Source: Salminus brasiliensis | Lineage: Eukaryota; Chordata; Actinopteri; Characiformes; Bryconidae | Length of the DNA: 64,000 nucleotides | NCBI RefSeq assembly: GCF_030463535.1 | Contig: NC_132891.1 | Location: 9,104,449-9,168,448, forward strand | Direction: 5' to 3' | In this document: positions 11,915 to 23,985 of the stretch, piece after piece | Layout: each line of letters begins with the position of its first letter | Numbering within the stretch: position 1 is the first letter of the stretch | Translations under genes and position numbers: made by a program | Notes under the pieces: generated by a model | Databases searched by the model: none | What the model saw: only the letters and a program-made list of their open reading frames with translations | What the model was told of the DNA's origin: nothing

Positions 11915-14900
11915 CGCATAGAAACCGCTGCAGCTTCACAGGTAAGACGCATCTTTATCCCGATACGACTCAACTACCGATAACCCAGTTAACCAGCCTT
12001 TAAGCAGCGGTAATACGAACGACGGTAAGCCAAGTGTGTAAAGATGCTGCTGCTGCTGCTGCTGACGGTTTTACTTCTGTTGCTGAAGTGTGCCTGTTAC
12101 TCAACAGCCTGTAGTAATACTTTAATAACCTTTAAAAATGTAGATAATGCTGTATAATATTTCTAACATAATCTCTAACGTTGCACAGCCTATAATATAC
12201 CTGTGCTGCTGTGTTACACTAGTCTGTAGTGCGTGTTTAGTAGGCTATGCTGTAGTAAACTATAATAGCACTCACAGAATTACTCTTTTAGCATGACTGT
12301 AATGCTTATTCATAAGAGAAAGACAGAAAATTGCATTTTTATAAACATGAGAATCTAATACCTGTTTTTGTTTTTTTACATTGTGTCAAAATTATATGAT
12401 GAATGGACCAATGCCTTGAGATTATTGACACTGACGTCCATTGAAAGCTAAAAAGGATTTTCCTTATCCTGTAAAATTACAGTACTGTGCAAAAGTTTTA
12501 GGCACCTGTAAAAAGTATTGTTAAAAAGTATTGTTAAAAATTGCTTATCTTGGCAGTGAGTGTTTATTAGCGCAGTAAAACACTTATATTAGAATAAAGA
12601 CAAATAGCATTAATACAGAAAGTTGTGGATTTGCATCGCTTGCGTTCTTTAAAACATCACCAGAGCTCTCCTCATGGACATCTAGCATTATTTATGGTTA
12701 TCATCCAACACCTGGTTTGGTAAATCAGCGCATTATGATGATGAATAAGGTGAGCTCAGCATGCTAGCTGGAGGCATTTAGGAGAAATCTGGAACCGAGC
12801 TGGAACTAGCTCACAAGATATCAGCTACTTTCTTTAAAATGAGAATTATTTGTTCCTTTTTTAAGCATCATTATGTTAACATGAATCTGGTCTAATGAGA
12901 TCTGGTGTTTTTGCAAGCAAAACACTCTTACTGCTGAGATAAATGTTATTTAATAATGTGCTTAGGTGCCTGAAACATCTGCTGCAGTGTGAATCTGGAG
13001 TTTTTCCAAGCTTTATCTTCTATCTAGAATATGTTGATATTGTACAAGAGAAATCTTCTATTTGTCATGCTTTTTTTCATCTCTCTCAAAATATACTTGC
13101 ATGCATTTAATGTGCCTACTGGTGCATAGATCATTTAAAATCTATTCAGAATCAAACTTTAGACTAAAGTCCTGTTGGAGAAGTCTGAGCATGTCTGGCT
13201 TACTCTGTGACCAAGAAACCACATTACACGGTATTGTTCAGCCTGGTTTCTGATTATAGTTGAAAATATAATGACTGTCATTTTGCATATCGCACTGAAC
13301 GCGCCTGATAAGATAACATCTGAAGCTCCGAGAGCCAAGCCGAGGCCACGCGTTGAGGGCTCATTTCCACACATCCGTTTGCGGCACTGAAACGGCCCAT
13401 ATCGCCTTACCTGCACCTACTGTATAATAGGGCTGATTACATCTTCTTTCTGCTTATCTGTCTGTTCCTTTTCTCAGCATCTCCGTTTGCAGATAAGGAG
13501 TGGAGCCGGCTGCTCTGAGCCCAGTTAAAGGCTGCTGCTGGGGTAGAAGCAAGGCCAGTGAGAAAGAAAGGACTTTCCAAAGGCTCCGTTTAACCGAGAC
13601 ATTAGCGGAACCAGTGGCCGATGCTTTCATTCATAGGCTGTATGCACATGCTGCCATGCTCATTCACACTGCCGAAGGTGTATTGCTGCAGTGTGTGCAG
13701 ACTTCAACTGCCGCTTCTTGGCTTAGGTGATAAGATTGTCTGGCCAGCCCACACACATCGTAGGATGGAATGCTTTTCTTTGTACTGCTGGCAGCACTTT
13801 AACTGAAATGTGTGTGAGTGATTAGATCTGCAGCGTGCGGCCGCTGCACTTTGACTGTTTTTTGCCCCCCCGTGTGTTTGTTTGGGTTGGGGTGTGTTAG
13901 CTCTTCAAAGAGATACAGAGGAGTAATGGCCACACTAGGAGTACTGGAGTGTTTTGGGCGATTGCAGCGTCCTCGATTGCAGAGACCCTTCCAGCCTGTA
14001 CGATGCCACCCTGAATTGCAGCCTCGAGCGTGTCTCTGTATGTATGCTTCAGTCTTGCTGTGGTTAAGTGGACAGAGTATGTAGAGATAGAAAGTTAATG
14101 GGTTTCTTTTCCTTTAGCTGTCAGTGAGAGAAGATTGCACTTAACCCTTTGAACCTGGCTTATTATTTCAGCTGGTATAAATAGACTGTAAATGCTGATA
14201 TTATATGAACTTCAACTTTCAAAGATCAAAGAGGTAACATTTCTAGGTCATATTTGTCAAAACATTGAGCTTTAGTTGCACTTTGTCTTATTAAAGGGTA
14301 GTTTTACAGTGTAGTTATAAATGTGAGGACCTGAAACCTGACTCCACATACAGGCCCTTAGGGTTTAACACATTAACAGTCACAGAACCCATAGATCACA
14401 TGTACACCGATCAGCCATAACATTAGCACCATTAGATGGGTGCTATATATAATATTATATATTATGTATATATATATTAGGCAGCAAGTAAACAGTCATT
14501 TCCTGAAGGTGATGTGTTGTGTTGTTAAAAGCAGGACAAATGAGCATGCATAAAAATCTGAGACACTTTGACAAAGGTCAAATTGTGATGGCTAGACAAC
14601 TGGGTCAGAACGTCTCTGAAACATCAGGCAGGTCTTGTGGGTTTTTTCCGGTATGCAACCAAAGGTGATTCAAGACCTGTTAAAAAGGCAACAGGATCAT
14701 AGGCACCTAAGGTCCATTGATGCGATCCATGGAAGCTTCACCTCGCAACTTACAGGACTTGAAGGATCTGCTGGTAACATCTTGGTGTCAGATAACACAG
14801 GACATACCTTGAGAGGCATGGACTCCACAAGATCTGTTGCTCAGATATGTTGTGGTGTCACAAAGGGGGCCTACTTAGTATTAGGCAGGTGGTGCTAATG

Positions 14901-17900
14901 ATAAGGCTGATCAGTGTATGGAAAAAATACTAGTTATTTAGTAACTACTAGTAATTATACAATAAGTACAGTAAAACTACTGTGTAAGAGTGAGGACCAG
15001 AATTATGTGGCCCTAGGATTTCAGGGGTCTGAAGGCCCTGATTTAAATTTGACTACTCGGTTTCTATTAATATATATAAAGCACTGTGAGCAAAGGATTT
15101 GTCCCCTTTAAGAGATGCCTGTCCTTACATGCTTGCCAGTCCTCAGAAAACTCAACTGTGTTCTGCCTCTTTTTAGTTTTCCAGACTACAGCCTAAAGCT
15201 CTGTATATGAAAATGTGGCTGTGGCTCATGTGTGCCGTCTGTTCTGTGACCAAATGTTTCCCTCGCCGCCTGCCCCCTTTAGTCCCCCGGGTAAACGGCC
15301 ACTCTGGCCACAAGGCGGAGCGAGTTAATCGGGACTCGGCCATGGGCTACGACAGCACCTCTATGATGAGCAGTGAGCTGGAGTCCAGCTCCTTCATCGA
15401 CAGCGAGGAAGATGAGGATGCCAGCAGGTCAGTCAGTCTAATAAGTAAACAAGTGTATACCCCAATTCTAAAGTTTGAGAAGTTATAGAACACACATGTT
15501 CATGTATGTGTTTGCAGGTTATTAAAGTTAATTTATGACTTTCTATAAAATAAGATTAAATACATCATCTTATTTGCTTTGTGCACATCTCCTGATTTTG
15601 CAGACTCAGCAGCTCTACAGGCCAGAGCTCCTCTTCTCAACTCATGCGCAGACATAAGCGCAGGCGACGGCGACAGAAGGTGGCCAAAATGGACAGGGTG
15701 GGTTTCTTAATTAGGGTGAGAGTTAATGCAGAGGGTGTTTGCTTATGGGAGTGGTTAAAGTCTTCAAGGTTAAAGAGTGGGTTTTTGTTTGTGTCCTTCC
15801 TCGACAGTCATCCTCCTTCAGCAGCATTACAGATTCCACTATGAGCCTCAACATCATCACAGTCACTCTCAACATGGGTAAGAACTGTTTTTAATCCCTT
15901 TACTTCCACTTAGTTCTTAAAAAGAGTGTACTCTTTTCATCTAATGTCTACCAGTACAGTGTTGTTAAGTAACCATGCATGCATAATAGTATTTCTATGG
16001 CAGTATTTCAATGTTCCAATGTTCCAGACCCAGATTAAGGCTATTCCTGGACAATGATGCCACTGGCACTGCCGTTTATTTCAATGCTAGTCTTAATACG
16101 TATCCAGGATATCAGCCCCTAGTATATAGACCTAATTAGAATGGTGATGGCATACAAGTTTGGTGGCACTTTGTGTATAACTCACATTTGGTCAGTGGTC
16201 AGACAGACTAAACCAGAACTGTGATAGTTTTTATTTAAAACGTTTCCTGTCAGATTTAATTTAATTTCACATTTAGGAAAAGCTGGAAAAGCTGGATGTT
16301 TAAACTATAATTGTGAAAACATTTATGAAAACATTAGTGACATCCTGGAAAAGTTGACTGTGTACAATACCTACACTACACTGGCATCATGTCCTACAGA
16401 GTATAATTTTATAAATGGGGATGTAAATAACTATGCATTATACACATTTTTGTCATAAAAAAAGGACACTTACACCCATGTGCCTCACACTTATTGGTGT
16501 CCTTTGCTCCCAATTTGGTGACAGATGTACAAATAAAAAACAATGTGAGGCACAATTAAAAGAAAAGGTAATTGCCTGTCTATCTAACTTGCAACTTGAT
16601 TTCCTTTCTATATAGCGATTATATAACTCTCCAAAATAACATTAGTCACTAGTCCTTTACTCAAGACATACAAAAACAGTGTTGAAAATGCTAAATTTGT
16701 GTTGTCTTTAAGACTGTAATGCCAAGTGTACTCTAGTACAGAAGGGAAAGCATCAGATTTATTTATAGAAACAATCTCAGGAGCATCTAGTTTGTTAAAC
16801 TGAGTTTTTAGATATTGATATTATCTAAATGTTTTATGATTTACAACATCCCCGAAAATAATCAGTTTTTACAGTATCTTGGATAAATAACTCTCAACTC
16901 TCAAATCATTCCTCTTTATCACAGAGAAGTACAACTTCCTGGGCATCAGTATAGTGGGGCAAAGTAACGACCGGGGAGATGGGGGCATCTACATTGGCTC
17001 CATTATGAAAGGCGGAGCCGTGGCAGCCGATGGTCGAATTGAACCTGGAGACATGCTGTTACAGGTACATGATCTGTTACACTAATCAGATGGATGTGCA
17101 CCGTGTACTTTCCTTTAACTGAGTGTTTGTACTCCAGTGTTCATACTGAGTAATGATTCATTTCTGTTAAATTCAAAATGCTCATAAATTCAGTAAATAA
17201 CGCCTGATGAGAATGCAGATGTGATCTTCCTGGCTGAATGAGGCCTGATATTGTGCTGTTTCAGAGAAGTGTACTGTACAGTATTGACTTGCTGAATAAA
17301 ATTAGGAAGATTCTTTTATACTATTTGTTTGTTCATTATAATTTATTAATTGAAGAGGGATGTTGCTGCTTTGGAGAATTGTACTTGTTTTTTTTAGTTA
17401 TTTGCTTGTTGATTATTCCACTGTTTTTCTCATGCCCTACTCTCTCATGGTCTCTTTGAGATCCATGTTAATAATCCATTATTTGGTCATTTTTTTGCAA
17501 TTCTAACTAAATTATCCGTGTGATTGAAGTAGAAGACAGTACTCTCCTCTGTAACAGGAGGGACTGGTGGTGAGCTTTCAAAAACAGCGCAGTTAATTTG
17601 GTCAGGGTAAAACAGCTTTTTTTAAGATCTAACAGAAAGCCATTGACATTTTCATAGCTTTTAGCTGTTTGTGTATGTTAACCCCTCCTGGCTCCATGCT
17701 GTACGTTTGTTTTGCTGCCTCTCCTTTTCCTTCCTGACACAGGACCTTTTGATCTTATTTTATACCACAGTTTTACTAGCCTCAGTCTGACCAGTGGCTC
17801 AGTCTCACCCACTCAAACATATGGCGCTTACTCGGTCAACAGTTTTGTGTTCACAGTGTTTTCATCAAAATGCTGATTCGTCTAGAAACAGCCATTAAAT

Positions 17901-20900
17901 CAGTTATTTGGGTGCAGTTTTATTGGCACCTTAGAATGGGTGTGAGGAACAGCAATTGTAAAGCTAAAATTATTCATCTAATGTAAATGTGAATGCTAAT
18001 ATTAAGACACTTTACGTTTGAATGTATTTTGCAGTGTAGTCTAATGTTGTAGCTAGTAAAACTAGCATAACAAGCACATAACGGAAATACTGTTCATTTA
18101 AAATAAATGTAAAACTCTAAATATAATTCTAAAAGCTTTCATTTATTATGCCTGTTTCTGCTTAGAAGCATTCCTATTTGTAATGCCTGTATGACTAGCA
18201 TTTCGTTGTTGCCATGCAAAAACCTTGTATGTTAATTTTTGTTTTCGCATTAATTCATTAATTCAAGTCTGGAAGTATTTCTTTACATTGTGTAAATATT
18301 TTATGATGGGCAGATAAAAAAATACATTGAGAGGTTTTTTTCCTTCTCCTGTAAAGTTGCAAAATCACAATCGCAGTCACATGGCAATGATAGTACCATG
18401 CTTTTTGTGTTTGTTTTTTTTGTTGGTTTCATAGGAGGTATTTACCTACATGTTGCTTCCGCTGCACAGTGCATATCATTATTGTAGGAGGTCGTCATGC
18501 AACTTATTCATAGCGATCTGTTACACTCTTTCTGCAGGTGAATGACGTGAACTTTGAGAATATGAGTAATGACGATGCTGTGAGGATTCTACGGGAAATT
18601 GTCTCAAAGCCTGGGTAAGCAGAAATGCTGCATATCACACCAATAGCCATCAATGAAACCACTCTGGGTACACAGACTCTTTCTGAATGCCTTTTACTTC
18701 TCAGGCCGATAAGTCTCACTGTGGCAAAGTGTTGGGACCCCTCTCCTCGCAGTTACTTCACTATCCCCAGAGGTACTGAATAGTATACACTTATGGCTGT
18801 GGTTAAAGGCTGTGGTTATGTGGTTAAAGTTTCAAAACATGCTGTCCATTCCAGCCAATACAGAACATACGATGTAAAAAGCATTGCTTTACTGATGTCA
18901 CAAGATGTCAACTTTACATGTCTCTGCCTATTCAGCCAATAACACATTGGCTCCACCCATTTATGCTGTAGTTCTTAGGGGTTTTTCAGCCCTGACCGCT
19001 TTTTTTAATGAGATACATTACAGGTCAGTACCAAAACAACAACAATAATAACAACAATAATAATAATAATAATACATGATTTATAAGCATTTTTAACTTT
19101 TTGTGGTATATTGCACAAATATTCAGTTCAGGGATAAAATAAAATACAAGAAAGATGTAAAGCATGTGCCCCATGACCAGTGGTCATGTGTGGGTGACCA
19201 TTGATACTGGGCTTTTAAGGTGGCTATTTTAATGCCCCTTTCTTGAATTTTAGCGGAGCCTGTAAGACCAATTGACCCTGCTGCTTGGATCTCCCACACT
19301 ACAGCACTGACTGGAACCTATCCACACTATGGTATGCAACTGATTTCCATCTAAATGTCACGCACAACCCCAATAAATGTGTTCTCTGTTCAGCTATATA
19401 CATTTTTATTGACTTAATGCTTTTCTTGCAGAATGTGATGACTTGCCTCTCTCGGTTAGTAAGACCGACATGGCCACCATGGTCAAGGTGATGCAGTTAC
19501 CTGATTCAGGCCTGGAGATTAGAGACCGAATGTGGCTTAAAATTACCATAGCAAATGCTGTCATTGGTGAGTAATGTAACTATATAAAGAGAACAAATCT
19601 TCACTAAATACACTCTCTTTTAAATGACCTGTCGAGTTTGGTAGTAGTCATAACTGTAGGACCACTAGGGGGAGTTGTTTGACTGTCTCAAAGAGGCTAG
19701 AAATGTCATAATGTAATCCATAATGCTAATATAGCAGTGTAAAAGGGTGTGCTTTGATGTGTGTTTATATTTTAAGGTGCTGATGTGGTGGATTGGCTGT
19801 ATTCACGAGTGGAGGGCTTTAAGGACCGGCGAGATGCCAGGAAATACGCCAGCAGTTTGCTGAAACACGGCTACCTGAGACACACCGTCAATAAAATAAC
19901 CTTCTCTGAGCAGTGCTACTACACCTTTGGAGACTTGTGCCAAAGTAGGTCTCGTCTGCTGTTCTGTTTAGTACACCTTTAAGGCAACAGCTTGCTATGA
20001 AAAGCTAATGTTGCTAAGAATATATTGTCACTGTCACGCAAAAACCTTGCATGTCCATTTTTACCATTTTTCCTTTTTTACTTTTTAGGAAAATGTGAAT
20101 TTTACAGTTGTTCTTTACATTGTGTGAAAATTGCATGATTAATAGAAATGATCCAAAATGACCTGGAGAAAAATCTTTTTACATTGACTTCCTCTGAAAG
20201 TTAAGAAGGTGTTTTCCTTCCTTCCTGAAAAAGTACATTTGGGGTCACGTTATTTGTTGTATTCTAAATAACGATTAAGGGGAAAGGTCAGTGAACTTTC
20301 CAAATTTCTGTGTAACTGCATGAACTTGAATTTCTTTACAGTGGTGGTTATTGGAACCAGGGGTCTCGGTGTCTAAGAAACAAATATAGCCAAATTTAAT
20401 TTATTATATTTTTAAATGCAACTAATGTAATTCTAAATACGATTTATAATTTATAAATATTAAATCATTTTGAATGTAATTATGCAGTGACATTTCTGAA
20501 AAACCCTGTTTTTTAGTGTTATCTGATCTTCCTTCACTTCCAGACATGGCATCTCTAAACCTCAATGAGGGGTCCAGTGGAGGTGGTGGTTCTGAGCAGG
20601 ACACTGTAGCCCCTCTCCCTCCACCAGGCACAAACCCCTGGCCCCTTGGGGGCCAGCCGTACCCCTACCCAGGCTACCCGAACCCACCCTCCGGCTTCCC
20701 TCCTGGATATTCGGACCCCTGCCACAGTTTCCACAGCGGCAGCGCTGGCAGCCAGCAGAGCGAAGGTGAGAGAGTGACTGTATGAGTATTTATTAAGGAA
20801 AAAGAAACTGAAAGAGAAAGTAGTAAAAGAGCATGGAAGTCATTACTGATAACTATCTTACCGCAAAAGGAATGTGGATTAGGGACGGCCCCTGCTTTTG

Positions 20901-23900
20901 CTTTCTGTTTGCCAGCACAATAAGGAAAAAGGAAGTTATTTATTTGATCAGTGTTCGTTTAAGATATTTGAATATGATCCACATACAGTACTGTGCAAGG
21001 GTTAGAGAATTCCTCTTTTGTTGCCGGTCAGAAACCCCCATTATGTATGAGTTATTCATGTTTCAGGAGCTATTAAAAGGAAGTGGAAAGTCAAATGAAA
21101 AATAAATGAACAGGAGTTTCCAAAACTGAAGTTAAAACAAATACAAAAGGAGGGCCAACTGTCGAGATGCAAGATCTGTTAGATCTGGTAGACCACCAAC
21201 ACCACCCCCCTCAGTTAAATGGCATTTAAAGCTGTCATCGTTGATAGAGAAGAGCTAAAATCAAGTTCAGATCTGAACCATCACAGGTGTTTGTGTTCAG
21301 CCTTTCACTGTAAGCAGGTGATTCACTGCTGTAGGTCTTAAATGATGTGGAACTGATCAAGATGATCTTCTTGAGAAAAACAGAACATTTGATCTGATCA
21401 AAGTGAAGCTGAAACAGCTGATGTTCTCAGAACAGTAATATGACTACCCCAAAGTCCAGACCTCAGCACCATTGCATGTGTTTATCACTTTGATGGTGAG
21501 AAGCAGAAAATGCTCTAGCTTCTAAGACTCAGCTTTGGAGGTGTTGCAAAAAGAAATTGAGGTTCCTAAGTGGTCTCTGGCTTGGATGTGCAGTTATTCT
21601 CTTTAATGAGAACAAACCTTTACTTTATGGTTAGGTTCTGTAGTTTTAAATCCCACTACACATGAAGTCTCACAGTCTGAAAAATCAAGGTTTCTCATGG
21701 TTCATGGATTGGACATCTCTCTGAACACTATGGAATGGGTAAAGAACATGTGGTCATTATATAATATTTTGGAACTATTTAGGAACCTTTATTTTTAAGG
21801 CTGTGACACATTAGGTCTGATAGGGTTCTTTCTGATGTTTGCACAGTACTGTATCTTTAGAGTGAGACAGTTGTAGAGTTTTTTTCCACTCAGATGTTTG
21901 ATGTACTTGCCATCTGTTCAGGTCCGCGTAGTTTACACCATTAATTGCTACACAGAACAAAGTTCTTGTTGTAATCTCTCCTGTTGCAGTTACTGTATGC
22001 GTAGAAAGGTAGTTTTCATTTTCCAGAGTGTAGGTAAATGTAAAAAGTGTGGATGTCGGGCTGTCACCTTCTTTTTCTCTTTGTAATCATTCAGTTTCAG
22101 GGGTTCCCCTTTGTCGCTGTATTCGTTTGGACATTCCATATATGTGGTACGGCCAGTTTAGCGCACCTGGTGTTTGAAATTGCACTCCGAATTTCCAGGT
22201 TCACATCACCTATGTGAACGTGCACTTTGTCAGCATGGAAGATGAAGATGGAGTTGAGAATGCTCAATAATAAGTGTGTGAGACGTAGTAATCGTCTAGC
22301 ACTGGTCAAATAATTTTTTGGTCATCTTGTGATATATGTGTGAATGTGTGTGTGTGTTTATGTGTATGTTAGCACTTAAGGATTTGAAGTGCAGGAGATT
22401 TGGCCTTGGATGTGTAGGGTGAGTGTGAGTTATGGATATGCAGTGGGCTCATGCCTTGATGGCTGGCTGCTTGGCAGGGCTGTGTATGGTAACTGTGTTG
22501 TTCCCTTTGTTTCTGCTGGGCAATGGTAGACTGATGGAGGGATTTTCTCCCATGACTGGGGGACATGGTAAGCCTGCCGCGCACCCTCAACCCTACTCCT
22601 TCTCTTTTTGTTTCTTACCGTGTCCTGCCCTTCCCTACCCATCCTTTCAACTGCCGGTTGGTCACTTTGCCATATTTTGAATGGCTCATCAGCCTCTGTG
22701 ACTGGTGGTACTGTTCATGTGTTCTTTCTGTGCTCTCTGGGCATGTGTGCTGGTGTGCTGCACTCTCATCATGGTGCCATTCATGGTGTGCATGACAGTG
22801 GATCAGACTGAAACCAACACTATTCACAGAAGGTCAATTTTAGAATAGATCTTTAAGTAAAGGAGGCAGTGTGGGAGGTCTACTGGTATACGAGTCATGA
22901 ACTGGCATGACATATTCCATGGATTTTATTATATCACACATAATGAATAAAACACAACAAATTGAAGCATTCAATTACATTTACTTGTTTCCATGATGCT
23001 TACATTAAAGGTTAGTTATTTACTTGGTAAATACAAGGTTTTGGCAGTGATCAGCCATATGTTTGATATGTAATTATTAGTTTTTTTATTATAATGACAC
23101 CAATAACCTTAAATATCGAACATATATGGACATATAGACTAATACATATATACACAAATATACAAATCCATGGGCCATTTTCATTCAAGTCTTTTTCATT
23201 GTTGTTGCACCCTATTGGATAGAATGCATATCGCTGCTGTTGCACAAAAACCTTGTATCTCTACAATGGCAACTATACAGGAGAAGGAAAAAACATCTCA
23301 ATTTTCAACGGAAGCAGATTTTATTTAAAGTCGTTTGGAGCATTTTTATTGGTTTCTGACACAATGTAAAGAACAACCTCCAGATTCAAATTATGTCCAA
23401 AAGTGAAAAACAGCATTCAGCTACTTTAAGTTGCACTCATTGGTGACACAGATGTGCAAATGCACACACACACATCTTGTCTGGTCCCTGTGGAAATATA
23501 TTGGCAATAAAATAGAGAAGTCTCCATAGCAGATTAACATGACCCTTTTGGTACGGTGCCTAATGCTGGACATGGACTAGAAGGTTATAAAGTCCCCCCG
23601 CATTGAGCTGTGGAGCAGGGGAACTGTGTTCTCTGGAAGGATGATGCACCATTCAGTACTTTAGGGATACGTTTGGGAGATGATCACCTAACATCCTGAC
23701 ATTTCTAAGGCTCTTGTCACTGAATACAAGCAAATCCTTACATCAATGCTTCAAAATCTAGTAAAAAGCCTTTCATGGACAGTAGAGACACTTAGTTACT
23801 CCAACAAAAGCAATACCCTTGATTTTGGATAAAACAGTAAATGAGCAGATGTCCCAATATTTTGGCCATATTGTTTACAAGGTTTTTGTGCGACAGCAAC

Positions 23901-23949
23901 AATATATTGTTCTATTATGAGCCAGAGATGCTGAACTTAGTAAAGCTGG

Positions 23950-23985
<36 letters not shown>

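Larger units (their letters stand above)
6157..15282 (+). other. Large dvl1 intron
   Basis: A 9.1-kb intron between two well-supported dvl1 exons. It holds a 162-bp tandem duplication (9329-9640), Tc1-like remnants (10502-10892, 14401-14920), a GT/GA repeat in a CpG-rich patch (11680-12060), a short Leu-rich frame (12044-12157) and an inverted-repeat element (12478-12990). No conserved exon was recognised. Confidence 0.7.

Noticed and set aside
15207..15282. Extension of the dvl1 exon upstream as a Met-Trp-Leu-rich start
   Set aside because: The sequence before 15283 is a normal pyrimidine-rich intron end with TTTAG, and the exon joins in phase to 6047-6156.
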